DNA from: Bacteroides sp. OM05-12
Lineage (GTDB): Bacteria > Bacteroidota > Bacteroidia > Bacteroidales > Bacteroidaceae
Direction: 5' to 3'
Assembly: GCF_003438995.1 (NCBI RefSeq)
Contig: NZ_QSUN01000039.1
Coordinates: 1-20,232 of the forward strand
Length of the DNA: 20,232 bases
The first letter of the stretch is position 1, and each line of letters begins with the position of its first letter. A program made the translations under genes and the position numbers. The notes beneath the pieces were generated by a model, which had not been told where the DNA came from, did not search any database, and was given only the letters and a program-made list of their open reading frames with translations. Positions 1 to 7,587 of the stretch are shown piece by piece.

Positions 1-35
1 AAGCGACTGAACTAATCCAAGGGTTTAATTCATAA
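1..35 (+). CDS. possible 3' end of a truncated upstream gene
   Basis: The third forward frame is open from the window edge and reads ATELIQGFNS before a TAA at 33-35. The other two forward frames stop within 15 bases. This is the best candidate for the tail of an upstream gene in the same direction. Ten residues are too few to identify it, and it may be chance. Confidence 0.25.
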   Translation, partial: ATELIQGFNS

Positions 36-78
36 ATAACAAAATTTGGAGTAAAATTTTGAATAGAAAGGAATCAAA

Positions 79-237
79 ATGAAAACATTTGAAGTAACAT
101 TAACGATTGAAGCGTCCGACTGTACCACTGTAGAGGATGTTTGTAAATCTTTAGAAGAGAATAGTTCCCTTATCGAATTTGATTTATCAGAAGGGAATAT
201 CACGGATATTAATGTATCAGAGTTAGAATTTGAGTAA
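79..237 (+). CDS. small acidic hypothetical protein (52 aa)
   Basis: This short reading frame starts with ATG at 79 and encodes MKTFEVTLTIEASDCTTVED and onwards, ending in ELEFE. It is strongly acidic with alternating hydrophobic residues at the N-terminus, suggesting a small beta-alpha fold. A purine-rich stretch (AGAAAGGAA, 65-73) lies a few bases upstream and could serve as a ribosome binding site. It is 18 bases from the next gene and in the same direction, so it is probably the first complete gene of the early operon. I do not recognise the family. Small acidic proteins are common in phage early regions, sometimes as inhibitors of host or defence proteins, but nothing here shows that function. 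Confidence 0.6.
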   Translation: MKTFEVTLTIEASDCTTVEDVCKSLEENSSLIEFDLSEGNITDINVSELEFE

Positions 238-255
238 AAACCTAAGAATATTATC

Positions 256-705
256 ATGGATAAAGAAATTATAAAAAAATCAAGTGTACTTATCAACGAG
301 GGATGCAGTATTATTAATCGCTTGTTTTTAGTTTGCGCTATGTCTGAATCGGACGAATTAAAGGAGTTTCTTGACGATTTAGAGATAGAGAGTTGGCGAA
401 GTATTCTTCCGTCTATAAGTGAAACTACTTTGGATAGATACGATGATAACAAGGCAGAGTTACTATATGATAAAGGCATACATGGGTTACTGGCTGAGTG
501 CCACTATAATGTAATGGATGATTTCGACTTCCACGAAAACGGTTCTTTCCGGTCGTGTGGTAATACTTGCAGCTTTATGAGTTTTATTGTATATGCAGAG
601 AATCTCAATGAATTAATGGACAAGGTTCTGGCTAAAGACAAAGAGTTATTCAATCTTCAAATAGAGGAAGCGAGAATAAAACAAGGGATCAAAGTTAACT
701 CCTAA
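256..705 (+). CDS. hypothetical early phage protein (149 aa)
   Basis: This complete ORF of 149 residues is acidic and probably mostly helical, with no signal peptide or membrane segment. It contains a patch with two cysteines (RSCGNTCSF, about residues 96-104) and another cysteine and histidine nearby (AECHYN, about 80-85), which might bind a metal but do not form a recognised finger. It lies 18 bases after the 52-aa gene and 11 bases before the next, so it is part of the same early operon. I cannot assign a function. An antisense ORF covers its first half but has no protein-like features, and the + strand gene fits the tightly packed neighbours. Confidence 0.7.
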   Translation: MDKEIIKKSSVLINEGCSIINRLFLVCAMSESDELKEFLDDLEIESWRSILPSISETTLDRYDDNKAELLYDKGIHGLLAECHYNVMDDFDFHENGSFRSCGNTCSFMSFIVYAENLNELMDKVLAKDKELFNLQIEEARIKQGIKVNS

Positions 706-716
706 CCAATATAAAA

Positions 717-1211
717 ATGAAAGATAAATGGGATAATTATATTGACTCACTTAGCGCATTTGGTGAAGATATAACAGAGTTACTGATAGCTTTAAAACCA
801 GGTCCAAAGACTGACAAGATAAAGAAACAAGTCAATCTCAGATGGGAAAAACTCCGTAAATTGACTGATGCCATTGGTGAATTAATTGTTCCGATCGATC
901 CGGAAGATATTATATTACCATATGAAAATCCGCAATTTGCTGAATATTGGAAAAGGTACAAAGAATACCTACAGGAAGAACATCATATTTTTATGCAATC
1001 CCGGAGGGAAAACGAATTACTCAAAGTTTTGAAAGTATGGGGAGGTGAATCAGATAAAAAAGCTATTTCCATACTTTCTTTCCTTATCCGCAGCGGGTAC
1101 CGTTCTTTCTTCAAGCCTACTGACAGGCAATTATCAGGAGACGAGCCGGCAACAGCAACAGAGGAACAACAACAATTTAGTATGAACATCAACAAACATT
1201 CTCAAATTTAA
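717..1211 (+). CDS. hypothetical early phage protein (164 aa)
   Basis: The protein is 164 residues long, rich in Lys and Glu and predicted to be mainly helical. A basic segment (KPGPKTDKIKKQ, about residues 27-38) is followed by long amphipathic helices. The C-terminus (from about residue 140) is a low-complexity Thr/Glu/Gln tail. It starts 11 bases after the previous stop and ends 5 bases before the next start, so it belongs to the operon leading into the VapE-like replication gene. That location makes a replication accessory role possible, but no recognised domain supports it. Confidence 0.7.
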   Translation: MKDKWDNYIDSLSAFGEDITELLIALKPGPKTDKIKKQVNLRWEKLRKLTDAIGELIVPIDPEDIILPYENPQFAEYWKRYKEYLQEEHHIFMQSRRENELLKVLKVWGGESDKKAISILSFLIRSGYRSFFKPTDRQLSGDEPATATEEQQQFSMNINKHSQI

Positions 1212-1216
1212 TACCT

Positions 1217-1849
1217 ATGAATGAAAGGCAAGAAAACGTTTATCAACAATATCCGACTTACGAAAATTTTTTAGCGGCACAAGGACCTAATCAAATTCTG
1301 ATCAATTTCAGCAATATCCATGAGATTGAAGAATCTATTTCCGTACCGAGGCTTTCCATCGCAGAAATGAATGAGATATATTTACGAAACGATTTCAATC
1401 CGGGAATAGATTACTATGTCAAATGGCTCAATTTCTTTAATAAATTCAGTAATATCAATAAAGCAATGCCAATGGACATAGTTAACTGGGCTGCCATCCA
1501 ACTATATCTCCGTTACTGTCATTTTTATTTCGCGGATTTGAAAGTAATTTTCGAGAAAATTTTAGAAGCGAAATATGGCAAGTTTTTCGGGAGCGTCGAT
1601 ACTGTACTTATTATGTCCGCTTTTCTTCAATATAACGAAGAAAGAGAGCGTTTACTGCATAAAGAAAAAGAACGCAAAGCCATAGAATACGAATCGTGGC
1701 GCAAAGTACGTTCCGAGCAATTGAGGACAGAGGTATATAATGAGTTATCGAGCAAACATCCTGATTGGTTAACCGGACAAATATACGAGCATATGAATCA
1801 GGTGGTTGTACAGAGAATTGCCTTGGAAGCTAAAGAAAGATTTAAATAA
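1217..1849 (+). CDS. hypothetical protein upstream of the VapE-like helicase (210 aa)
   Basis: The 210-residue protein ends two bases before the ATG of the VapE-like gene, so the two are almost certainly co-transcribed and probably translationally coupled. About residues 112-146 contain a segment (KYGKFFGSVDTV, then YNEERER) that looks conserved in character, followed by a long charged helix rich in Glu, Arg and Lys (about 140-180), a likely coiled coil. There is no signal peptide or membrane segment. The position suggests a partner in replication initiation, such as a loader or adaptor. That is inference from context, as I do not recognise a named domain. Confidence 0.7.
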   Translation: MNERQENVYQQYPTYENFLAAQGPNQILINFSNIHEIEESISVPRLSIAEMNEIYLRNDFNPGIDYYVKWLNFFNKFSNINKAMPMDIVNWAAIQLYLRYCHFYFADLKVIFEKILEAKYGKFFGSVDTVLIMSAFLQYNEERERLLHKEKERKAIEYESWRKVRSEQLRTEVYNELSSKHPDWLTGQIYEHMNQVVVQRIALEAKERFK

Positions 1850-1851
1850 AA

Positions 1852-3099
1852 ATGGCTAAACAAGTAAAACAGTTAGGTATTGCTCAAAATAGTATAGGTT
1901 TTAATGACGGTGATAAACTACAAAAAGCTGTAGATTTCATCTTAGACACCTATGATATTAGAAAAGCAATGTATGATCCAGCCAAAATATATGTCCGTTA
2001 TAAGGATAAGGAACTGGACGAGGGAATTTTGGATTTTGACAGGATCTCATTAGACCTTCAGGAGTATGGTATAAGCATCAGTGATACCATACTCAAAAAG
2101 ATTCTCCGTTCTGACAAATATATCAAGGCTTATAATCCAATAAAAGAATATTTTGATAAGATACGTGGTTCATTTAAAGATCCATCCCAGATTGAACTTC
2201 TATCAAAACATTTGATTGCTCGTTCATGGGATGATAAGCCGGAGGGATATTACCAGGAACGAGCGGGAAAGTTACTGAAAAAATGGCTTGTGGCCTGTGT
2301 CGCTTGTTGGCTTGGAGGTCATCAGAACGAAGTAATGCTCACCCTTATTCAAATGAAAGAAGGAGTGGGCAAAACTTATTTTTCAGAATGGATTGTTCCG
2401 GATTGCCTGAAAGAATATTATGTGAAAAGTAAAAGGGAAGATCGGTTTGACATGGAAGATGCTTTTACCAGGAATATGATTGTCTGCTTTGACGAGTTAG
2501 TAGGTTTAACAAAAGGAACAGCAGATATCTTTAAGGCCACCATCGCAACTAAAAATATATGGGTGAAAAGAAGAAATGACGAATATCCGATCGCCCGGCC
2601 CCGATTAGCATGCGCCATCGGCACGACCAACCGAAATCAGGAACTAAACGGATTCCTGCAGGAATGCTTTGGATATCGTCGGTTTGCCTGTATTGAATTG
2701 GCCGACATCAACCGGGAATACTCCAAACTCTGTGATAAGGATCTATTATGGGCGGAAGCATTGATGTTATATGAGAATTCTGCTTTTGATTACATATTCA
2801 ATCAGGAGGATTTTGATGAATTCAAAGCCTATAATCAAAGATATGTAGTGGAATATCCGGCTCTTAAATACGTGCGTTTATATTTGGCCCGTCCCGATGG
2901 TCCGGATGAAGGTCAGATGCTCAACCCCACCGAAATTTGTAAGGCACTACGGAAAGCAAACAAAATTAATAGAGAGGACTTGTTAGCTGTCAATCCACAA
3001 AAAGTCGGAGCAGCTCTTACTTCATTAGGATATATACAAAAATCCGATCGATCAGGTTCCACTCCTCGCTATCGCTATCACGTAATACTTAATATATAA
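1852..3099 (+). CDS. VapE/VirE-family P-loop replication protein
   Basis: This 415-residue protein is the likely replicative helicase or primase-helicase of the phage. The N-terminal 100 residues form a leader domain, and the NTPase core follows. Its Walker A is MKEGVGKT (residues 168-175), and the Walker B-like strand MIVCFDEL (209-216) carries the acidic pair D214-E215. Next come a sensor-1-like ACAIGTTNRNQE (253-264) and an arginine-finger-like GYRRFACIEL (274-283). This order is typical of virulence-associated E (VapE) proteins, which resemble the superfamily 3 helicases of phages and satellites. The C-terminal 90 residues look like a small winged-helix domain (KVGAALTSLGYIQKS). No archaeo-eukaryotic primase domain is visible, so it is a helicase-type member rather than a full primase fusion. 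It follows the previous gene by two bases, and the TACTAC-rich non-coding region begins right after its stop. Confidence 0.85.
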   Translation: MAKQVKQLGIAQNSIGFNDGDKLQKAVDFILDTYDIRKAMYDPAKIYVRYKDKELDEGILDFDRISLDLQEYGISISDTILKKILRSDKYIKAYNPIKEYFDKIRGSFKDPSQIELLSKHLIARSWDDKPEGYYQERAGKLLKKWLVACVACWLGGHQNEVMLTLIQMKEGVGKTYFSEWIVPDCLKEYYVKSKREDRFDMEDAFTRNMIVCFDELVGLTKGTADIFKATIATKNIWVKRRNDEYPIARPRLACAIGTTNRNQELNGFLQECFGYRRFACIELADINREYSKLCDKDLLWAEALMLYENSAFDYIFNQEDFDEFKAYNQRYVVEYPALKYVRLYLARPDGPDEGQMLNPTEICKALRKANKINREDLLAVNPQKVGAALTSLGYIQKSDRSGSTPRYRYHVILNI

Positions 3100-3190
3100 T
3101 ATCATAATTCTTTTATGTTTTTATTCAAATAAAGAAGAGAAGAAAATAATAAATTATACCTATAAAGAAAAAATTATGAAAGAGTTGGGG

Positions 3191-3375
3191 TACTACTTAC
3201 TACAAAGTTTAAAAGTTACTGTATATAAGGTGGTTAGGCGTAGTAACTTATGCGTTTTTAATATACCTACTACAAGATACTACAGCTTACTACATTTTTA
3301 TCCTTTTTCTTTTGAAATACGAAATAAAGCATTGATAATGATTGTGTTACATGCTTGTAGTAACATAGTAGGTAT
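3191..3375. repeat. TACTAC/GTAGTA motif array behind the replication gene
   Basis: The roughly 310 bases between the VapE-like gene and the next gene are AT-rich and hold repeated TACTAC motifs. On the + strand they start at 3191, 3198, 3268, 3278 and 3288; the last three are exactly 10 bases apart. In the opposite orientation GTAGTA occurs at 3240-3245 and 3357-3362, and TAGTAG at 3366-3371. The block around 3262-3285 (ATACCTACTACAAGATACTA) and the complement of 3354-3375 (ATACCTACTATGTTACTACA) are near-copies in inverted orientation, so the region has both direct and inverted symmetry. Iteron-like arrays with helical spacing beside a replication protein suggest an origin; an operator array is the alternative. 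A 77-codon ORF across it (3176-3409) translates into motif-derived, non-protein-like sequence and is not called as a gene. Confidence 0.6.
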
Positions 3376-3413
3376 AAAACCATGTTTGATTTTAATTTTA
3401 AAAAAGTAGTTTT

Positions 3414-3911
3414 ATGGAAAAACCATTCGTTATAATAGATCTAGAGCCACATTTACATGATTTTTTATATCATGACTTTGAGGCAGATAAAGATGGAGGG
3501 ATTTTGCTCAATACATCTAATGAAATTGGTAGATACATCCAGTCAATGATATCCGTTTCCGATTTACCTGTAAGACTTCCTTCAATGGAAAATCCAATTT
3601 CCTTAATTTTACCTATTCAGGAATGGAATCATTATGTTATTAACCATAATTTCATTCATGTTGTAAAATGGAAAGCAAAAATGATTCAGGACTTCTTAGA
3701 AGCTATGTGGAGAATTCGTGTAAGAGAATATTTTGTTGCCGGATATGAAAAAGGCTATAATCAGGACCGGATTATTAATGCTTTTTTGACTTCATATAAT
3801 ATCAAGAAAAACAAGGTTTCCTATGATCAAATTAAGAAAATAGACTATCGGAATCGTAAAAAAATAAACAAACAGATTGCAAATGAGATTCAACTATCTC
3901 TGTTTGAGTAG
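3414..3911 (+). CDS. hypothetical protein between replication and head genes (165 aa)
   Basis: The 165-residue protein has a mixed N-terminal half and a basic, helical C-terminal half ending in the motif IQLSLFE. The segment EYFVAGYEKGYNQDRIINAFLTSYN (split here as EYFVAGYEKGY at about residues 103-113 and QDRIINAFLTSYN at about 116-128) is followed by a Lys/Arg-rich stretch (KKIDYRNRKKINKQ, about 141-154), compatible with nucleic-acid binding. It lies directly after the TACTAC array and before the structural genes, where late regulators such as ArpU, RinA or Q analogues sit in other phages. It could therefore be the activator of the shared late promoters described here, but there is no sequence match to those families that I can see. 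Confidence 0.7.
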   Translation: MEKPFVIIDLEPHLHDFLYHDFEADKDGGILLNTSNEIGRYIQSMISVSDLPVRLPSMENPISLILPIQEWNHYVINHNFIHVVKWKAKMIQDFLEAMWRIRVREYFVAGYEKGYNQDRIINAFLTSYNIKKNKVSYDQIKKIDYRNRKKINKQIANEIQLSLFE

Positions 3912-3916
3912 CTTAC

Positions 3917-3975
3917 GTTTTATTTAAGTAAAACACAGTAGTTTGTTGTTTTTTTAATTAGTAATTTAAGTAAAA
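3917..3975. repeat. 12-base direct repeat with an imperfect palindrome
   Basis: ATTTAAGTAAAA occurs at 3922-3933 and again at 3964-3975, between two genes. The first copy lies inside an 18-base imperfect palindrome (3917-3934, GTTTTATTTAAGTAAAAC). Spacing between the copies is 42 bases, four helical turns. A pair of operator sites for the downstream gene is possible. The AT-rich composition makes chance similarity a real alternative. Confidence 0.35.
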
Positions 3976-3988
3976 TCTTAATATACAA

Positions 3989-4417
3989 ATGGTTATGAAT
4001 AGTATTTTTGATAAAAAGTCACAAATTTGTGCGATCTACTTTATGCCACTTTCAAAAGCAAGAGTAGAAGATTATCCCGGTTCGTCTTATATTACTTTTA
4101 TTAGTGGAATCTGGACCAGAATAAATTTTAGTAAAGCTGATTTCAAAGAAAAACAATCCGGAAATGGAGAATTAATAGAACAAACCTTTGAAGCAACCAT
4201 AACAAATACTGATAGTGATAATGAAGCAATACTCCAGGCGGTGGTATCCGAATTAGGTTTTCTACGTATAGATTATACTAATGGTGGCATAAAAGTGGCG
4301 GGAACCGACAAATTCCCTGTATTATTGGAAAAAGATAGAAGTGGTTCTCCAGCAATTTTTAAGTTAAGTTTCAAACGGCAAAGCCCTGAATTTGCAAAGT
4401 ATTTCAAGTCCTTTTAA
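3989..4417 (+). CDS. hypothetical protein preceding the head protease (142 aa)
   Basis: The 142-residue product appears beta-rich, alternating hydrophobic strands with polar turns, and has no signal or membrane segment. Two starts are close together, ATG 3989 and ATG 3995; neither has a clear ribosome binding site, so the exact start is uncertain by two codons. The final codons (SF, then TAA) overlap the GTCCTTTT element of the late promoter at 4408-4442. The promoter of the head unit therefore begins inside this gene, and this gene lies outside that unit. Its fold and location would suit a minor virion protein or an assembly factor, but no family is recognised. Confidence 0.65.
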   Translation: MVMNSIFDKKSQICAIYFMPLSKARVEDYPGSSYITFISGIWTRINFSKADFKEKQSGNGELIEQTFEATITNTDSDNEAILQAVVSELGFLRIDYTNGGIKVAGTDKFPVLLEKDRSGSPAIFKLSFKRQSPEFAKYFKSF

Positions 4418-4442
4418 TACCTTCCTGTTCATGGTAATTTTG
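4408..4442 (+). promoter_or_regulatory. candidate late promoter P1 (head unit)
   Basis: GTCCTTTT at 4408-4415, then exactly 19 bases, then TAATTTTG at 4435-4442. The second element matches the Bacteroidota -7 box TAnnTTTG. The first replaces the usual -33 TTTG and is shared with two other sites in this window at the same spacing. Transcription would begin near 4449, consistent with ATG 4470 for the protease and leaving the upstream TTG at 4455 as an unlikely start. Confidence 0.65.
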
Positions 4443-4469
4443 TATCAATAATAATTGTACAAAGTTACT

Positions 4470-5381
4470 ATGAGCTTTTCAATCCTATATTCTGCAATTA
4501 CACGTGGTAAATGGTTCATCGACTTCCGGGAAGTAGATGCACATCAAATGTTGATTCATTCTTTTCTGGAACGTGACATCGAAATGGAAAACAAATCGAA
4601 ACTTTCAGAACGTGAACCAATACCTTTTCTTATGAATTCCGGTGCGGAAGTATTTTACGGAACAGATTATTTACAAGCTCCGGCCAATAGTACGGCTATT
4701 ATTCCTTTACATGGTTCCATGCTAAAGTATGGTACTTATTGTTCTTATGGTACGACGGAAATTGCAGATATGATTGATATGGCTGTCGAATCGCCTAAAA
4801 TATCCGGTTTGATACTTGACATCGATTCCGGAGGAGGAAGTGTTGATGCTATTGCTCCGTTAGTCTGTTCAATTCAAAATGCCCGCAAGAAGCAGAAATG
4901 CGTGATAGCTTATGCCGATTTATGTGCATCCGCTGCTTACTATGTAGCCTGTTACTGTAATGAAATAATAGCTTCAAATAATATTTCATCGGAATTTGGC
5001 AGTATTGGCGTTATGATGAGTTTTATGGATTATGAGAAGTATTATGAGAGCAATGGAGTAAAGCAGCATACGATTTACAGTGATTTATCCAATTATAAAA
5101 ATGAGCCGTTTGAGCTTGCAAGAAAAGGAGAATATGAAAAAATCAGATCAGAGGAACTCAATCCGCTTGCGAGGAAGTTCCAAGAAGCAGTTAAACATCA
5201 GCGAGGTGACAAACTTAACCAGTCGATCGAAGGGATACTTGCCGGGAGGATGTTCTATGCTGAAACAGCCCAAGAAAATGGCTTGATTGACAATATGGGA
5301 AATATGGATTATGCCATTCAGAGAGTTAACGAGATACGCAGGGATGCGGTTGTAAATGAATATATTAATTCTAAATTTTAA
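4470..5381 (+). CDS. S49-family (SppA/ClpP-like) phage head maturation protease
   Basis: This 303-residue protein (from ATG 4470) belongs to peptidase family S49, whose phage members process capsid and scaffold precursors during prohead maturation. Visible features are the glycine-rich strand DIDSGGGSVDA (about residues 117-127), the nucleophile motif DLCASAAYYVAC with Ser154, the conserved SSEFGSIGVMM (about 173-183), and SNYKNEPF with Lys210, the expected general base of the Ser-Lys dyad in the single-domain SppA type. A TTG at 4455 would add five residues but lies almost at the predicted transcription start, so ATG 4470 is preferred. The major capsid gene follows five bases after its stop, the classic protease-capsid pairing. 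Odd: Ala-Ala replaces the usual Gly-Gly or Gly-Xaa after the nucleophile. Confidence 0.88.
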   Translation: MSFSILYSAITRGKWFIDFREVDAHQMLIHSFLERDIEMENKSKLSEREPIPFLMNSGAEVFYGTDYLQAPANSTAIIPLHGSMLKYGTYCSYGTTEIADMIDMAVESPKISGLILDIDSGGGSVDAIAPLVCSIQNARKKQKCVIAYADLCASAAYYVACYCNEIIASNNISSEFGSIGVMMSFMDYEKYYESNGVKQHTIYSDLSNYKNEPFELARKGEYEKIRSEELNPLARKFQEAVKHQRGDKLNQSIEGILAGRMFYAETAQENGLIDNMGNMDYAIQRVNEIRRDAVVNEYINSKF

Positions 5382-5386
5382 ATGCG

Positions 5387-6865
5387 ATGTTTGAGAAAGT
5401 ATTAGCAGCAGTCATGGGATTCATTGGCGTTTCTGCTTTTGCAAAAAATGCAGATGGAAAATCTGAAATGACCAGTGACCAGGAAAAAAGACTCACGGAT
5501 AAGTGGGGGTCTAAATTTGTTGAAGAGTTTAAAAATGATCTCTTGGAGTACGAAAAGAACGGAAATGCTGCAGAAGACGCCGTTACTGCAGAGAAATTGG
5601 CTGAAATGGAGGCAGAAAAAGAAAAGTATGCCAAAGAATTGAAAGAGACAAAGGAGAAAATTGTATCCCTTGAGAGTGAAAAAAAAGAATTTCAGGCAAC
5701 AATAGCAAAGTTGGAAAAACAAGAAATTCCGGATACCGGTATTCATGTTTCCGGAAGACAAGGGACAAAGAACAAATTCAAGCCTGATATGGGGTTATTG
5801 CATAATAAAGTTCTGGATAACTATTTTAATGGCGATCAAACAATGCAATATACAGGTGATGGAACAATCAATACGGAAGAACTTAAAAAGGAATTTGGTA
5901 AGTATGTGTCATCTGAAAAGATAGAGATCCTGAATACCCTGATGGCTCCGGTTTCTTCTACGAAATACATGACGACAGTCATTACCGACAAAACAGAATG
6001 GAGAGCTTCACAGGCACATATCGAATCCGTATTGCAACAATTCACTCCTTATTGGACTCCGAGTGGAAAGGCAAAATTCACACCTTTGAAGATAGCCAAC
6101 TTCAAACTGAAAATCAATGTGCCTATCAAGCCGTCTGATATTATGGAAGATATCATCGGTTATTTTTATGATGAAAGTCTAAAACCGGAAGATATGCCTA
6201 TTGTTAAGTATATCATTGAAGTTTTAGTAAGGCCGGTACTGGAAGAAGATCGCGAAAACGCCTTGGCATCAGGTGAATTTAAAGAAGTGACAGTTACTAC
6301 GGATGGTGAAGCGGGAAGTGACCCGATGGAATCAATGGACGGTTATTTGACAATCTTGAAAAAACTCAAGAAAAATAACACTGAAATTGGTGCTTGGCTA
6401 CTCGATGGAGTTACTTTGACACAAGATAACATTTTTGAAAAGATGGATACGGTTGTAGACAGTATCTCCAAGAAGTATAAGCGCAAAAAGCTGACTATCC
6501 ATGCAGATCCGGATTTAATTACCATGTATGGACGTGCATATCGGGCAAAATATCCAAATACGAAAAATGAAGATGGTGAGAATATGAGAGTTGATTTTTC
6601 AAAATTAACTTTTGCTCCTTTGGATGGTATGACTGGAACGAAAGCATTCTTCATTACTCCTAAAGAGAACTTTAAACATTTGCGTTCTAAAAATTTGGCG
6701 GCACAAAAAATTTGGATGCAAGGCGAAAATTACGATGTGAAAGTCTTTGGAGAATGGTGGGAAGCTACAGGGTTTGCTATTGCCGAAGCAATATTTGCAT
6801 ATCTTCCCCCGGAAGAGTCTGGCTCTAAAGCGACTTCATCTTCATCCGAGCAAGGAGGTCTTTAA
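5387..6865 (+). CDS. major capsid protein with N-terminal scaffold-like (delta) domain
   Basis: The 492-residue protein follows the head protease by five bases. Residues about 1-130 are charged and helical with a clear coiled coil (about 60-113, Glu/Lys-rich heptads), ending in a flexible basic segment (GRQGTKNKFKPD, about 123-134). The remaining 360 residues are a mixed alpha/beta domain (MTTVITDKTEWRAS, DVKVFGEWWEATGFAIAEAI) with the layout of an HK97-fold capsid subunit. I infer that the coiled coil is the delta/scaffold region removed by the S49 protease, since no separate scaffold gene is present. The C-terminal 18 residues are Ser/Gly-rich and probably disordered. Alternative readings as a different abundant virion protein are unlikely given position and size. 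Confidence 0.8.
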   Translation: MFEKVLAAVMGFIGVSAFAKNADGKSEMTSDQEKRLTDKWGSKFVEEFKNDLLEYEKNGNAAEDAVTAEKLAEMEAEKEKYAKELKETKEKIVSLESEKKEFQATIAKLEKQEIPDTGIHVSGRQGTKNKFKPDMGLLHNKVLDNYFNGDQTMQYTGDGTINTEELKKEFGKYVSSEKIEILNTLMAPVSSTKYMTTVITDKTEWRASQAHIESVLQQFTPYWTPSGKAKFTPLKIANFKLKINVPIKPSDIMEDIIGYFYDESLKPEDMPIVKYIIEVLVRPVLEEDRENALASGEFKEVTVTTDGEAGSDPMESMDGYLTILKKLKKNNTEIGAWLLDGVTLTQDNIFEKMDTVVDSISKKYKRKKLTIHADPDLITMYGRAYRAKYPNTKNEDGENMRVDFSKLTFAPLDGMTGTKAFFITPKENFKHLRSKNLAAQKIWMQGENYDVKVFGEWWEATGFAIAEAIFAYLPPEESGSKATSSSSEQGGL

Positions 6866-6889
6866 TCATTAAATAAAGGAGATTTTATT

Positions 6890-7474
6890 ATGGCTGACGA
6901 AATTAAATATCAGTTCTCATCAGTTCCTAAAAAGGAATCAAATGCAGGACGCCCTAAGGGGAAGAAATCTTATATCATTCTATTCCGTTGGGATGATGTG
7001 GCAAAATATTCCAGAGACGCAAAAGGAGTAAAAGTTATAGAATTTGAAATGTCTGCGGGCAAGAAACCTATTGCCGTTTATGCAACAGACAGTACCATCA
7101 ATATTTATCATACAAGTGAAGGCGAAGATGATGCACGTGGTCTTATCCATCATGTGGATTATGAACATCCCGGTACCGAACTTGAACATGATGAATTTGT
7201 GAACAATAACCTCAATGAGAATTTAGGGGCAATAGTGTTTGGCTGTTCCGGTGATAACGCAAAAATAGCCGGAACTCCATGTACCCCCTTGAAAATGACA
7301 AAGGCTGATTCTCAGGACAATAAAGACGGTGATAAAAATACCATTAATTTGGCTAGTACTTTAAGAGGAGGAACAATCGGACATATTGCAAAATCGTTGG
7401 TTCCGGAAACGGATGACACTGAAATTAATGCTATTCTTGGCATCAAGACCGGATCTGCATCCGGAGGTATGTAG
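6890..7474 (+). CDS. probable virion structural protein (decoration or tail-tube type)
   Basis: The 194-residue protein has a strong ribosome binding site (AAAGGAG at 6876-6882) ahead of its ATG, suggesting high expression. It is predominantly beta (KSYIILFRWDDVAKYS, KVIEFEMSAGKKPIAVYA, TINIYHTSE) with a flexible Asp/Lys-rich loop (KADSQDNKDGDKNT, about residues 138-151) and a Gly/Ser-rich C-terminus. It is the last gene of the head unit and is followed by a terminator at 7498-7528. A head decoration protein or a tail-tube protein would both fit. I cannot decide between them from sequence alone and do not recognise the family. Confidence 0.65.
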   Translation: MADEIKYQFSSVPKKESNAGRPKGKKSYIILFRWDDVAKYSRDAKGVKVIEFEMSAGKKPIAVYATDSTINIYHTSEGEDDARGLIHHVDYEHPGTELEHDEFVNNNLNENLGAIVFGCSGDNAKIAGTPCTPLKMTKADSQDNKDGDKNTINLASTLRGGTIGHIAKSLVPETDDTEINAILGIKTGSASGGM

Positions 7475-7497
7475 TTATGTTTTAAGTTTAGGTTTAG

Positions 7498-7528
7498 AAA
7501 GGCTTGGTACGCGAGTATCGGGCCTTTT
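7498..7528 (+). terminator. terminator of the head unit
   Basis: The stem AAAGGC/GCCTTT encloses a second stem GGTAC/GTATC (one G-U pair) with a GCGA tetraloop, and TTTT follows on the 3' side. It lies 24 bases after the stop of the last head gene and directly abuts late promoter P2. Confidence 0.75.
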
Positions 7529-7563
7529 GTCCTTTTAACAATAGGCATGTAGGGCTACTTTTG
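7529..7563 (+). promoter_or_regulatory. candidate late promoter P2 (packaging unit)
   Basis: GTCCTTTT at 7529-7536, exactly 19 bases, then TACTTTTG at 7556-7563, matching TAnnTTTG. It starts on the base after the preceding terminator and 25 bases of AT-rich leader separate it from ATG 7588. It has the same elements and spacing as P1 and P3. Confidence 0.65.
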
Positions 7564-7587
7564 TGATATTGATTAAAATTAATTAAT

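Noticed and set aside
3191..3375. TACTAC repeats as a CRISPR array
   Set aside because: The units are 6-8 bases with irregular spacing and there are no repeat-spacer units of 25-40 bases.
3176..3409. 77-codon ORF on the + strand
   Set aside because: It spans the TACTAC array, its residues derive from the repeats, and it lacks protein-like composition or neighbours in overlap.
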